A stretch of DNA of 64,000 bases from Candidatus Scalindua japonica. Lineage in GTDB: Bacteria; Planctomycetota; Brocadiia; Brocadiales; Scalinduaceae. The stretch is taken from assembly GCF_002443295.1 (NCBI RefSeq), contig NZ_BAOS01000045.1, forward strand, positions 62,001-126,000. The letters run 5' to 3'. The notes beneath the pieces are model-generated. The model ran no database searches, had not been told where the DNA came from, and saw only the letters and a program-made list of their open reading frames with translations. Position numbers and translations under genes: made by a program. Within the stretch, counting starts at the first letter, position 1. Every line of letters begins with the position of its first letter. Positions 17,775 through 26,439 of this stretch are shown here, in pieces.

Positions 17775-18139
17775 ATTATATCCAGTTAGTAATCAGGTTA
17801 CTGCATTCTTTGGCAAGAAAGATAATATTCATTAAACGGTAAAGAGTGCAAATGAGATTATGCACAGTGAAAGGTACATACAAACTGGATAAAGTGCTCC
17901 AATTATAAAAAAAGAATCAAGAAAATAGTAAATAACCATTAATTCATGGACGAAATATATATAATTTTACAATTTCCTTATGAAAAGGGTATGATAAAAA
18001 CTGCGCTGGAGAGATACAACTATTTTTTTCTTTCAGCAACAAAAACTAAGTAGAAAAAAATATAAATGAGTCTTCGGATACTCGATAAAAATATCGTTTC
18101 TGGTTCTTATATTATCTGTTGGTAGATAGCAATTGCCCC
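17775..18139. other. AT-rich intergenic region
   Basis: About 365 bases with no supported gene. It separates the export block from the epimerase gene. I see no terminator hairpin with a T-run, and the downstream part contains the promoter listed next. Confidence 0.5.
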
Positions 18140-18167
18140 TTGACAAACAGTGGCAAACACATAGAAT
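18140..18167 (+). promoter_or_regulatory. Sigma70-type promoter for the UDP-glucuronate epimerase gene
   Basis: A perfect TTGACA (18140-18145) is followed after 16 bases by TAGAAT (18162-18167, 5/6). The distance to the ATG at 18234 predicts a leader of about 60 bases. Confidence 0.6.
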
Positions 18168-18233
18168 ACATAAAAAATTTTCATTAAAGCCAAGAGAATT
18201 ATAAACATTTCATCATCCCCAAGAAAGAACACA

Positions 18234-19235
18234 ATGACATATTTAATAACAGGTGCTGCAGGTTTCATAGGTTATCATTTATCCAGGCGTTTGCTTGAGC
18301 AAGGGAAAAGCGTTGTTGGGGTTGACTGCCTCAGCGAGTATTATGATGTCAATCTGAAAAATGCCAGGCTGAATGAACTTAAAGGAGATCCGGGCTTTAC
18401 TTTTTGTAAATTAGATTTGGTGGATCGTGAAGGGGTTGAACAGTTATTTACGGTAAATAAGTTTGATTATGTTGTGCATCTGGCTGCTCAACCCGGAGTA
18501 AGGTATTCACTCTCTAATCCTCATGCTTATGTTGACTGTAATATTGTTGGCTTCTTAAATATACTGGAAGGGTGCAGGTACAATGATATCAAACATCTTG
18601 TTTTTGCCTCTTCAAGCTCCGTTTATGGGGCTAATACAAAAATGCCATTTTCAGTTCACCATAATGTAGACCATCCCGTTTCCCTTTATGCAGCTACAAA
18701 AAAGGCAAATGAACTTATGGCCCATACTTATTCGAGTTTGTACAAAGTACCGTGTACGGGACTAAGATTTTTTACTGTATATGGTCCGTATGGGAGGCCT
18801 GATATGGCCCCGTTTTTGTTTACCAGGGCAATATTGGAAGGTAAACCTATTGATGTGTTCAACTACGGAAAGATGAAGAGGGATTTTACTTATATAGATG
18901 ATATTGTGGAAGGTGTTACCAGGTTAATCGAAAAGGTACCGGAGCCAAATCCGAGTTGGAACGGTGATGAACCTGACTCCGCGACAAGTTATGCTCCGTA
19001 TAAATTGTACAATATTGGAAATAATAATCCTGTTGAACTCATAAAGTTTATTGAGGTATTAGAGGATTGTCTTGGGCGGAAGGCAGAGAAAAATCTTCTA
19101 CCACTGCAACCTGGTGATGTGCCAGGTACATATGCTGATGTAGATGAATTGACTAACGATATTGGTTTTAAACCTTCCGTTCAAATTGAGGAAGGGATTA
19201 AGAAGTTTGTGGAATGGTATTGGGAGTATTATTAA
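18234..19235 (+). CDS. UDP-glucuronate 4-epimerase-like NAD-dependent sugar epimerase
   Basis: This 333-residue extended SDR has TGAAGFIG at residues 6-13 for NAD binding, SSSSVYG near 125 and YAATKK with catalytic Tyr/Lys near 150-154. The motifs [15 protein letters not shown] (residues about 33-47), [15 protein letters not shown] and [19 protein letters not shown] distinguish UDP-glucuronate 4-epimerases (UDP-GlcA to UDP-GalA) from UDP-glucose epimerases. It likely supplies galacturonate for the exported glycan. It has its own promoter at 18140. Confidence 0.88.
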   Translation: MTYLITGAAGFIGYHLSRRLLEQGKSVVGVDCLSEYYDVNLKNARLNELKGDPGFTFCKLDLVDREGVEQLFTVNKFDYVVHLAAQPGVRYSLSNPHAYVDCNIVGFLNILEGCRYNDIKHLVFASSSSVYGANTKMPFSVHHNVDHPVSLYAATKKANELMAHTYSSLYKVPCTGLRFFTVYGPYGRPDMAPFLFTRAILEGKPIDVFNYGKMKRDFTYIDDIVEGVTRLIEKVPEPNPSWNGDEPDSATSYAPYKLYNIGNNNPVELIKFIEVLEDCLGRKAEKNLLPLQPGDVPGTYADVDELTNDIGFKPSVQIEEGIKKFVEWYWEYY

Positions 19236-19429
19236 TAAAGTGAATCTTCCGATGTGTACAAAATAGATTTAAGTATTTGCCAATAGCAAATTTACTTTGT
19301 GCTATTTCCTTTGCATAATGTGTGCTTTGTGTCAGTAGTATGTTTTTTTGTGTATCAAGCGTTTTTTCTAGTGCTTTTGTCTTGCCTCATGTTTACCGGT
19401 TCAACGAATCAACTATCCCGGTTTTCTCC

Positions 19430-19458
19430 TTGACTATGACATGTCGCGATAATAGAAT
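19430..19458 (+). promoter_or_regulatory. Sigma70-type promoter ahead of a possible small RNA/leader
   Basis: TTGACT (19430-19435) and TAGAAT (19453-19458) are separated by 17 bases, and both match consensus at 5/6. Transcription would begin near 19464-19466, well before the MarR-type gene at 19651. Confidence 0.5.
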
Positions 19459-19463
19459 AAACA

Positions 19464-19625
19464 TGCGTTCATGTATTGAACAAATAAACAGGGACAGTTC
19501 TGCCTGGCTCCAGGTATTACGTAACTGAGAGGGCGGAGCTTTGTAAACTTCAAGGCTCTGGGTTTCAGGCATCTGGCTCTCTGGATAAAGAGATAAATCC
19601 CTTAATTTATCTCTTTACTTTTTAT
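19464..19625 (+). ncRNA. Possible small RNA or attenuated leader upstream of the MarR-type regulator
   Basis: A promoter at 19430-19458 and a strong hairpin plus T-rich tail at 19586-19625 delimit a transcript of about 160 bases with no good open frame. Inside are short stems: ACATG/CATGT around 19461-19475, CCTGG/CCAGG near 19504-19516, and GAGCTT/AAGGCTC near 19538-19560. It could be a free small RNA or a leader whose terminator controls read-through into the regulator gene 34 bases downstream. The remaining 19236-19429 holds nothing I recognise; an ORF at 19322-19528 looks spurious. Confidence 0.3.
19586..19625 (+). terminator. Long A/T-rich terminator hairpin
   Basis: A 13-bp perfect stem (19586-19598 with 19605-19617, TAAAGAGATAAAT and its inverse) encloses the 6-base loop CCCTTA. 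It is followed by a T-rich tract. It lies just upstream of the MarR-type gene. It may end the epimerase or small-RNA transcript, act as an attenuator, or serve as an operator for the regulator. Confidence 0.65.
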
Positions 19626-19650
19626 TTTTTGTGCCTTCTTAAACGGATTA

Positions 19651-20004
19651 ATGAAATATCTTGAAGAAACAGTAAAATTGCTTAATCATATTCAAGATAA
19701 TCCTGATTCGACTCAGCGGGAACTGGTGAAAAAACTTGATTTTAGTTTGGGGAAGGTTAACTATCTCATTAAAACACTCACAAAGAGAGGGACCATCAAA
19801 CTGGAAAGATTTAAAAAATCAAGTAAAAAGGCTGGGTATCTGTATCTCCTTACACCAAAAGGAATACAGCAGAAAACTGAAATAACGAGAATATTTTTAA
19901 AGCAAAAATTGAATGAGTACGATAGGCTTCAAGAGGAAATTCAGATTCTTTCAATTGAATTAGATAATGCTGGAGAGAAAAGGAATAATAATAAGATATG
20001 TTAA
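19651..20004 (+). CDS. EPS-associated MarR-family transcriptional regulator
   Basis: The 117-residue protein carries a winged helix-turn-helix (residues about 4-75, DSTQRELVKKLDFSLGKVNY, LIKTLTKRGTIKLERFK) and a C-terminal coiled coil (about 83-112, KQKLNEYDRLQEEIQILSIE). The size and the 'QRELAkkLgiSLGKvNYllkaLi.KG.ik...F..s..K..Y.YlLTP.Gi' pattern fit the small MarR subfamily found next to exopolysaccharide genes. It probably regulates this locus. The inverted repeat at 19586-19617 is a candidate autoregulatory site. Confidence 0.85.
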   Translation: MKYLEETVKLLNHIQDNPDSTQRELVKKLDFSLGKVNYLIKTLTKRGTIKLERFKKSSKKAGYLYLLTPKGIQQKTEITRIFLKQKLNEYDRLQEEIQILSIELDNAGEKRNNNKIC

Positions 20005-20350
20005 TTGGTTATAGGATGTAGTGCTACTCATGATTTTTGTTTTTTTTAAACTCAGGGCTGTCTTTACTCTTTTAAATGTAGCGGCTGGTATCGAGCTATA
20101 TTAATAGGAAAGCACTTTGTTTGTGAGACAAAAGCAGAAGTTATTGCAACGTTACAGATTCCTGCTCTTTTGAGAGTTCTGCAGTATTGCCATTGAGCGT
20201 CATGGGTTTCTTTGCAAAAGGTATAAGGTCTTCAACGTCGTTAATTGTCAGGTGTTTGTTGAAATGTTACACTAATAGATTTAAAATGAAAAACTTGTTT
20301 TTTTCTTGATGATTGGGAATATCGTAATATAGGTTTATTATTCTGGTTTT
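20005..20350. other. Intergenic region with a candidate promoter
   Basis: No supported gene lies here. On the minus strand a start-less open stretch of about 40 codons (20140-20265, containing NDVEDLIPFAKKPMTLNG) looks like decayed coding sequence that I cannot identify. A promoter-like pair TTGATG (20306-20311) / TATAGG (20328-20333) with 16-base spacing lies just before the deacetylase gene. Confidence 0.35.
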
Positions 20351-20980
20351 ATGAAAATTTTAGCAATAGGCGCTCATTTTGACGATGTCGAATTAGGATG
20401 TGGGGGTACTCTACTCAAACATAAAGAGAGGGGGGATGATATTTCCATAATTGTGATAACTCACTCAGGTTATGAAAGTCCAACAACTAATTCTGTTCGC
20501 TTAAAAGATCAGGCAAAACAAGAAGGTGAAAAATGTGCTAAGATGTTAGGTGCTTCTTTAATTTGCTGCGACAAAGAGCCTACAGTTTTAGTCCCCACAG
20601 AGAAATTTGTTTTAGAAGTGGAACATATTGTCAGTAAAATTAAGCCTGATCGTGTCTATACACATAGACCCGGTGATTCTCATGCAGATCATGCAGCGGT
20701 GGGTTATGTATCTTTACGTGCATGTCGAAAGTATGATGAAATTTTGTTATATCGAAGTAATTGGTATATGACTGATGGTACGCAAGAAGATAATTTTTAT
20801 GTTGATATTTCTCCATTTATGGAACAAAAGATGGATCTTATACGTGTTTATGAGTCGGAAATGAAAAAGGTAAATTACTCATGGATAGACTTTGTAAAGA
20901 AACAAAATTTTGCATCTGGTGCTAAGGTTGGTGTCCAGTTTGCCGAAACCTTCCATTTTGTAAAAATGTTTTGGAAATGA
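20351..20980 (+). CDS. PIG-L family zinc-dependent deacetylase
   Basis: The 209-residue protein starts MKILAIGAHFDDVELGCGG, with the His9/Asp11/Asp12 zinc and catalytic motif. The second metal motif HADH is at residues 111-114. The family (PIG-L, LmbE, BshB) removes N-acetyl groups from amino sugars or their conjugates. As the first gene of the 20.3-33.1 kb sugar cassette, it probably deacetylates a nucleotide-linked or glycan-linked N-acetylhexosamine. It is separated from the WbqC gene by 12 bases. Confidence 0.88.
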   Translation: MKILAIGAHFDDVELGCGGTLLKHKERGDDISIIVITHSGYESPTTNSVRLKDQAKQEGEKCAKMLGASLICCDKEPTVLVPTEKFVLEVEHIVSKIKPDRVYTHRPGDSHADHAAVGYVSLRACRKYDEILLYRSNWYMTDGTQEDNFYVDISPFMEQKMDLIRVYESEMKKVNYSWIDFVKKQNFASGAKVGVQFAETFHFVKMFWK

Positions 20981-20992
20981 GCTAGAGTTATC

Positions 20993-21688
20993 ATGAAAAT
21001 AGCAATTCATCAACCTGAATTTCTACCTTGGTTAGGTTTTTTCTATAAAATGATACTGGCTGATTTATATGTTGTGTTTGATCACGTACAGTTTAAAAAG
21101 CGATATTTTGAAAACAGGAATAAGATTGTTTTTCAATCGGGGGATACTAGTTGGATAAATGTACCTGTAAAAACGAAAGGGAAATATACTCAATCAATTA
21201 ATGAGGTTGAAATTGATAATGACCAGAAGTGGAAAAGCAAAATGTTAACAAAGATTCAGCATTGTTACAGAAGTGCGCCATACTTTGAAGAATATTATCA
21301 TGATTTTGTGTCATTACTTGACGATAGAGAATACGATAAATTAATTGATCTGAATATGGAAATAATAAATTTTATTAGAAAAAAGTTGGATATTACCGTT
21401 CCTATGCTCTTTTCATCCAGTATGGATGTAGGCAGTTCAGAAGGTTCTGACCTTATTTTAAAAATTTGCCTGGTTAATAACGCCAATACCTACCTATGTG
21501 GAGCTTCCGGTAAGGATTATCTGAATGTGGAAAATTTCGATAAGAACGGTATTGTAATTGAGTGGTTAGACTATCAGCCCCCTGTTTATAAACAACTGTG
21601 TCAGCAATTTACACCTTATATGTCGATATTGGATTTGTTATTTAATTATGGGTCAAAGAGCTTAGGGATTATAATGAAACCGACTTAA
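20993..21688 (+). CDS. WbqC-like family protein
   Basis: The 231-residue protein begins MKIAIHQPEFLPWLGFFYKM, followed by ADLYVVFDHVQFKKRYFENR, the signature of the WbqC/WbmP family. These occur in O-antigen and capsule loci and are believed to help attach or transfer unusual (amino) acyl groups, but no reaction is firmly established. A CGASGKDYL motif near residue 160 is conserved. It lies between the PIG-L and carbamoyltransferase genes in a tight operon. Confidence 0.85.
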   Translation: MKIAIHQPEFLPWLGFFYKMILADLYVVFDHVQFKKRYFENRNKIVFQSGDTSWINVPVKTKGKYTQSINEVEIDNDQKWKSKMLTKIQHCYRSAPYFEEYYHDFVSLLDDREYDKLIDLNMEIINFIRKKLDITVPMLFSSSMDVGSSEGSDLILKICLVNNANTYLCGASGKDYLNVENFDKNGIVIEWLDYQPPVYKQLCQQFTPYMSILDLLFNYGSKSLGIIMKPT

Positions 21689-21705
21689 TGGAGGGAGACT
21701 GATAT

Positions 21706-23403
21706 ATGTATATTTTAGGTTTAAACGATTCTAATTCTGCGGCTGCCATAATTAAAGATGGTGAGTTAATTGCAGCTGCCAGGGAAGAACGGTTTGACAG
21801 AATTAAATTTTCTGATTCATATCCTACGAAAGCGGTTGATTATTGTCTGAGTACTGCTGGTATAGGGATAAAAGAATTGGACTATATTGTTTTTGCATGG
21901 AACCCCGGACATGAACTCGAACCACAGTGTTCTTCTGCTGCTGTTAGAGATCATAAGCATTTTCTTCATTACATTCCTAACAATTTACTTAGACATATAG
22001 GGGGCGATAAAAGTAATAAGAGGATTGCGTCCATTGATGAAAAAATCGAATTCAATGAAGGTGAGTTGAGTATCCGTTTCGTTCCGCATCACCACTCACA
22101 TGCTGCCGGGGCTTTTTTTGTGTCGCCTTATGAGAAAGCGGCAATTATGACAATTGACGGTTATGGTGATGATATTACGCACAAGTTTTTTATTGGGGAA
22201 GGCAATAAGCTTGAACCTGTAGGCAAAACCCTTTTTCCTCATTCAATGGGACATGTTTATGCCGCAGTTACACAATTCCTTGGATATAGGGCAAACAGTG
22301 ACGAGTGGAAGGTTATGGGATTAGCTGCCTATGGAAATCAGGATTACTATGATCGTTTTGCAAAAGTTATTCGCTTTGACAAGGATGTTGGGGAGCTACG
22401 CGTTAACCTTGACCTGTTTTCATATTACATATGGACTCCCAGGCGTTATACGGATGTTTTCATTAATATGTTCGGTCCGGAAAGATATCCAAATGATGAA
22501 ATTACGGATAGGCACATGAATATTGCGGCAAGTTTTCAAAAGAGGATAGAGGATGTAGTGCTGGATATGTGTACTTATCTGGCAGAAAAGACAGATATGG
22601 ATAATCTTTGCTTTTCGGGTGGGGTAGCGATGAACAGTAAAATGAACGGTCGTATACTTGATGAGTCACCTTTCTCCAAAGTTTGGGTACAGCCGAGTGC
22701 TGATGATGCCGGTTGCTCCCTGGGGGCTTGCTTCTATTATTGGAATCAGGTTCTTGGTAATGACCGTAGTTTTATAATGGAGCATGATTATTGGGGGCCA
22801 GGTTTCTCTGATGACGAGATTAAGAGTGTTCTTGACAATTCACTTGTTTCCTATGAGTATCTTGAAAACCCTGAGAGTGAAGCGGCTAAATCTATTGCGG
22901 ATAATAAGGTTATAGGCTGGTTCCAGGGTAGAATGGAACATGGTCAGCGTGCCTTGGGTAACCGTTCTCTCCTTGCGGATCCCAGGGACCCGAAGATGAA
23001 GGACAAGATTAATGGGTTAATTAAGCACCGTGAATGGTATCGTCCATTTGCACCGTCTGTTATGGAAGAGTATCAAGGTGATTATTTTGAAATAGATCAC
23101 CACAGTCCTTTTATGCAGATGGTTTACCCTGTTCGTAAGGATAAGCATGATGTTATTCCGGCTGTCGTGCATAATGATGGTACCGGACGCCTTCAAACTG
23201 TAACCAAGGTTGCCAATAAACGTTACTGGAAGTTGATTGATGAATTTCGAAAAATTACAGGTGTTGCAGTAGTACTAGATACTTCCTTTAACGATAATGA
23301 TGAGCCAATCGTCTGCTCGCCAAAAGAGGCTGTTCGTACATTCTATGGGACGGGTATTCATGAACTTTATATGGGCAATTATCGTATTGTAAAATCTAAA
23401 TAA
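21706..23403 (+). CDS. NodU/CmcH-family O-carbamoyltransferase
   Basis: The 565-residue protein matches the family length. The N-terminal Kae1-like domain has LGLNDSNSAAAIIKDGELIA, the metal motif HHHSHAAGAFF near 128 and DGYGDD. FSGGVAMNSKMNGR lies near 305. The C-terminal carbamoyl-phosphate domain has GRMEHGQRALGNRSLLADPR and REWYRPFAPSV. It transfers a carbamoyl group from carbamoyl phosphate, via carbamoyl-AMP, to a hydroxyl, here presumably on a surface sugar. GGAGGGA precedes the start. Confidence 0.93.
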   Translation: MYILGLNDSNSAAAIIKDGELIAAAREERFDRIKFSDSYPTKAVDYCLSTAGIGIKELDYIVFAWNPGHELEPQCSSAAVRDHKHFLHYIPNNLLRHIGGDKSNKRIASIDEKIEFNEGELSIRFVPHHHSHAAGAFFVSPYEKAAIMTIDGYGDDITHKFFIGEGNKLEPVGKTLFPHSMGHVYAAVTQFLGYRANSDEWKVMGLAAYGNQDYYDRFAKVIRFDKDVGELRVNLDLFSYYIWTPRRYTDVFINMFGPERYPNDEITDRHMNIAASFQKRIEDVVLDMCTYLAEKTDMDNLCFSGGVAMNSKMNGRILDESPFSKVWVQPSADDAGCSLGACFYYWNQVLGNDRSFIMEHDYWGPGFSDDEIKSVLDNSLVSYEYLENPESEAAKSIADNKVIGWFQGRMEHGQRALGNRSLLADPRDPKMKDKINGLIKHREWYRPFAPSVMEEYQGDYFEIDHHSPFMQMVYPVRKDKHDVIPAVVHNDGTGRLQTVTKVANKRYWKLIDEFRKITGVAVVLDTSFNDNDEPIVCSPKEAVRTFYGTGIHELYMGNYRIVKSK

Positions 23404-23415
23404 TTCGGAAATAAA

Positions 23416-24420
23416 ATGGGAAGAGGACCGACAGAAGAATATTATAAAGTGTTAAATGAAGACTATGTGGAAGGTACGCTTACATGTTTAAAACCTTCTA
23501 CAATAAAAAGGGTTGTTAATGTTGACTTCCCGAATATCCTCAACATTGAACCTACTAACAAATGTAATCTTGCTTGCGTGTATTGTCCAAGAGAGCGTGC
23601 GGATAAGGGGATAGGTATAATGGACTGGGATATGTACACCAGGATAATTGATGAAGCTTCTGAGTACGAAAAGCTGATTATCCTTAACCTCCATAAGGAT
23701 GGTGAGTCATTTTTACACCCCAGATTTATAGATATGATCCGCTATGCTAAAAAGAGGGATATGGCTAAGACGATTCATATGAATACGAATGCTATCTGCT
23801 GGACGGACAGGATGATTGATGAGCTTCTGGATTCAGGCATCGACGATATTACCGTCAGCATCGATGCTGCAAGGCCAGAAACATTCCATAAACATAAGGC
23901 TGCTGATTGCCTTGAAAGGGTTGAAAGGCAGGTACGTTCATTTTTTGATAAGAGGGAAAAAATGAGATTAGATCGTCCTTTTGTTCGTGTAAAGATTATG
24001 GAGTTTGATGAAATTTCAAAGGACGAAATTAGAGAGTTTTTTAAAAAATGGAATGGTATAGCTGATGAAGTTCAGGTAACTGGGATACATTCCTGGAGTG
24101 GGGAGATAGGAGGGGTAGCTGTGACTGATGAGGCTTCTCCGGTGAGATATCCTTGTGTTATCATGTGGTATGCATTGGTTATAAACTGGAATGGAGAATC
24201 GACAGTTTGCTCTGTTGACTGGAATACGGAGATAAAAATAGGTGATGCAAAAAACCAATCAATTCACGAGATATGGAATTCGCGTGAGTTAAAGGATGCC
24301 AGGAAGTCCCAGATTGATAAGTGTTATGATAAATATCATGTTTGTAAAGACTGTGTTGTATGGGTATCAATTGGTGATTTGACAGAGTGGCTTACTGAAA
24401 GAAAGGAATTTTATCTTTAG
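23416..24420 (+). CDS. Radical SAM/SPASM-type protein
   Basis: The 334-residue protein has the radical SAM cluster motif CNLACVYC at residues 50-57 (CxxxCxxC). LHKDGESFLHP lies near 93 as the GE motif and TVSIDAARPETFHKH near 155. The C-terminal half has the short SPASM/twitch region with CSVDWN, IGDAKNQSIHEIWNS and CxxxxxxCKDC. Such enzymes carry out radical dehydrogenation, epimerisation or dehydration of sugars or peptides. In this context (aminotransferase, cytidylyltransferase, NeuB), a sugar substrate is most likely. A paralogue lies at 26440-27453. Confidence 0.88.
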   Translation: MGRGPTEEYYKVLNEDYVEGTLTCLKPSTIKRVVNVDFPNILNIEPTNKCNLACVYCPRERADKGIGIMDWDMYTRIIDEASEYEKLIILNLHKDGESFLHPRFIDMIRYAKKRDMAKTIHMNTNAICWTDRMIDELLDSGIDDITVSIDAARPETFHKHKAADCLERVERQVRSFFDKREKMRLDRPFVRVKIMEFDEISKDEIREFFKKWNGIADEVQVTGIHSWSGEIGGVAVTDEASPVRYPCVIMWYALVINWNGESTVCSVDWNTEIKIGDAKNQSIHEIWNSRELKDARKSQIDKCYDKYHVCKDCVVWVSIGDLTEWLTERKEFYL

Positions 24421-24434
24421 ATAATATCTATAAT

Positions 24435-25733
24435 ATGTCAAACAAACAGAATAACAAATATCGTAAATCATATGAACTCTGGGAGAAAGCAGAAAGTCTG
24501 TTTCTAAACGGGGTCCAGACCCTTTCTAAGTCTCCCAAATACATAACATTCGGGAGTTGTCCCACATACATAGATAAAGCAAAAGGCGCATATATGTGGG
24601 ATTACGATGGCAACCGTTACATCGACTATCCTATGGCATTAGGGCCAATAGTGCTGGGCTATGCTTTTGATGAAGTAGACGATGCTGTGAAAGAGCAGAT
24701 ATCTAAAGGATTTCTGTACTCCCTGTCAAACAGGCTGGAAATAGAACTGGCTGAACTATTGTGCGATATAATACCTTCAGCGGAAAAGGTTAAATTATTA
24801 AAAAGTGGATCTGAAGCAACATCAGCAGCCGTTCGTATTGCAAGGGCCTATACCGGGAAAGAGGTTGTTGCTGTTTGCGGCTATCATGGATGGCACGACT
24901 GGACAGTTATAAGGACGACACGCAATCACGGTGTTCCGGCCTCATTAAAAGATTTGGTATCGGAGTTCAAGTATAATGACTTAGACTCTTTACAAAGAGT
25001 TTTTGACCGGAATCCGGGCAAGGTTGCAGCTGTAATATTAGAGCCAGTAGGGATGTACCAGCCTGAGAACAATTTTTTAGAGAATGTTGCGGCGCTGGCA
25101 AGAAAAAATGGGGCATTACTGATTTTTGATGAGATAATCACGGGTTTCAGACTTGATTTGGGAGGTGCCCAATCGTATTTTTCTGTTACACCAGACCTGA
25201 GTACTTTTGGCAAGTCTATGGCTAACGGCTACCCCATATCCGTACTTGTTGGCAATAGAGATATTATGAACGCTGTTGAGGATAACGTTTTTATTTCATC
25301 CACATATGGGGGAGACTTGTTGTCTATTACTGCTTCTATCAAGACATTAGAGATTTTGAAAAAAAAGAAAGTAAACGATTATATCCTCTTGCTTGGGAAA
25401 AAACTGAAAGATGGTCTTAATGAAGTGATAAAAAAAAATAATGTGAGTGCGGTATGCGAGGGTATGCCTCACAAGACCTTCTTGCTATTTGATGATGTTG
25501 GAGATTGTTCCGGTAAAATGATAGAAACTCTTTTTAGACAGGAGTGTCTCGAAAAAGGAGTGTTCCTGGGATACGGTCAATTCATCTCTTTTTCTCACAC
25601 AGAGAATGATATCGAACACTCTGTTGATATAGCTTCTGATGCTTTTGCGCTTATCAGGGAGGCGCTGGATCGGGGTAATCTGCAGTCGTTGTTAAAGGGG
25701 GAAATCTCAACTGACGTTTTCAAGAGATACTAA
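24435..25733 (+). CDS. Class III PLP aminotransferase (glutamate-1-semialdehyde aminotransferase-like)
   Basis: The 432-residue protein has the fold-type I motifs of the GSA aminomutase group. They include SGSEATSAAVRIARAYTGKE near 122-142, CGYHGWHDW, FDEIITGFR (PLP ring Asp) near 232 and the Schiff-base lysine in TFGKSMANGYP near 262. Real hemL enzymes occur in tetrapyrrole contexts. This one sits between two radical SAM genes and a sugar-nucleotide cytidylyltransferase, so it probably transaminates a keto sugar or a sugar-derived aldehyde. The downstream gene appears to start inside its 3' end. Confidence 0.88.
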   Translation: MSNKQNNKYRKSYELWEKAESLFLNGVQTLSKSPKYITFGSCPTYIDKAKGAYMWDYDGNRYIDYPMALGPIVLGYAFDEVDDAVKEQISKGFLYSLSNRLEIELAELLCDIIPSAEKVKLLKSGSEATSAAVRIARAYTGKEVVAVCGYHGWHDWTVIRTTRNHGVPASLKDLVSEFKYNDLDSLQRVFDRNPGKVAAVILEPVGMYQPENNFLENVAALARKNGALLIFDEIITGFRLDLGGAQSYFSVTPDLSTFGKSMANGYPISVLVGNRDIMNAVEDNVFISSTYGGDLLSITASIKTLEILKKKKVNDYILLLGKKLKDGLNEVIKKNNVSAVCEGMPHKTFLLFDDVGDCSGKMIETLFRQECLEKGVFLGYGQFISFSHTENDIEHSVDIASDAFALIREALDRGNLQSLLKGEISTDVFKRY

Positions 25734-26424
25734 ACCACAAGTCGGAATTGTTGTTCAGGCAAGGATGGGGTCAACACGGTTGCCTAAAAAGGTATTAATG
25801 GAGGTTGTAGAAGGGTATAGCATCCTGGGGTATCTTTTAAAGCGTTTGTCGAGCGGTAAGCAAGCTGACAAGATTATCGTAGCTACCACAACAAATAACA
25901 AAGATGACGAACTTGAGGAGTGGGTGAAGGATAGTGGATACCACTATTTCCGTGGGAGCGAAGCAGATTGTCTCGACCGATTTTACCAAGTAATAGAGCG
26001 GTATGGTATTGATATTGTTGTTCGTATTACCTCCGATTGCCCACTGATTATTCCGGAGGTTGTTGATGAAATGATTAAATATTATTTGAATAATAGCACG
26101 AAGATAGACTACTTGAGCAACAGGCAATTTACAAATTTTCCAGAGGGCATGGATGTGGAGATCTTCAGCCGGGAAATACTGGAGGATGCTGCCAGAAATG
26201 CGGCGAAACAGAAGGAACGTGAACATATTAATTATTTTTTCTTAGATCGACCATCCCAATATAGAATTCGTTACTATAATCACAATTTAGGAGTGGATTA
26301 CTCCCGTTTTAAACTTTCTGTCGACACGCATCAGGAATTAGAGCAGATTCGCTCTTTTTTTAAGGAAAAAGGGTTACCGTTTCAGTTTACATTTAAAGAA
26401 TTGATTAACGTACTAATCAAATAA
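25711..26424 (+). CDS. SpsF-like cytidylyltransferase (acylneuraminate/KDO cytidylyltransferase family)
   Basis: The frame encodes GIVVQARMGSTRLPKK, the nucleotide-binding N-terminus of this family, followed by RGSEADCLDRFYQ and RITSDCPLI. The first ATG (25765) falls inside that motif and would remove the first beta strand, so the true start must lie upstream. The frame opens at 25696 and has no ATG, GTG or TTG before 25765. CTG at 25711 follows AAAGGGGGA (25694-25702) by 8 bases and is my choice, giving 237 residues and a 23-base overlap with the aminotransferase gene. It likely makes a CMP-activated nonulosonate-type sugar with the NeuB-type synthase nearby. Confidence 0.78.
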   Translation: MTFSRDTKPQVGIVVQARMGSTRLPKKVLMEVVEGYSILGYLLKRLSSGKQADKIIVATTTNNKDDELEEWVKDSGYHYFRGSEADCLDRFYQVIERYGIDIVVRITSDCPLIIPEVVDEMIKYYLNNSTKIDYLSNRQFTNFPEGMDVEIFSREILEDAARNAAKQKEREHINYFFLDRPSQYRIRYYNHNLGVDYSRFKLSVDTHQELEQIRSFFKEKGLPFQFTFKELINVLIK

Positions 26425-26439
26425 TAAAGGACAGATTTT

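Noticed and set aside
19322-19528. 68-codon plus-strand open frame
   Set aside because: Low-complexity Cys/Phe/Ser-rich start, no ribosome site, no recognisable motif. A strong promoter and structured RNA-like sequence overlap its second half.
4345-20110. Short similarity between about 4345-4370 (CGGCTGGTACGAGCTA) and about 20082-20100 (CGGCTGGTATCGAGCTA)
   Set aside because: Only about 17 bases with one insertion and no extended similarity; too short to call a repeat family.
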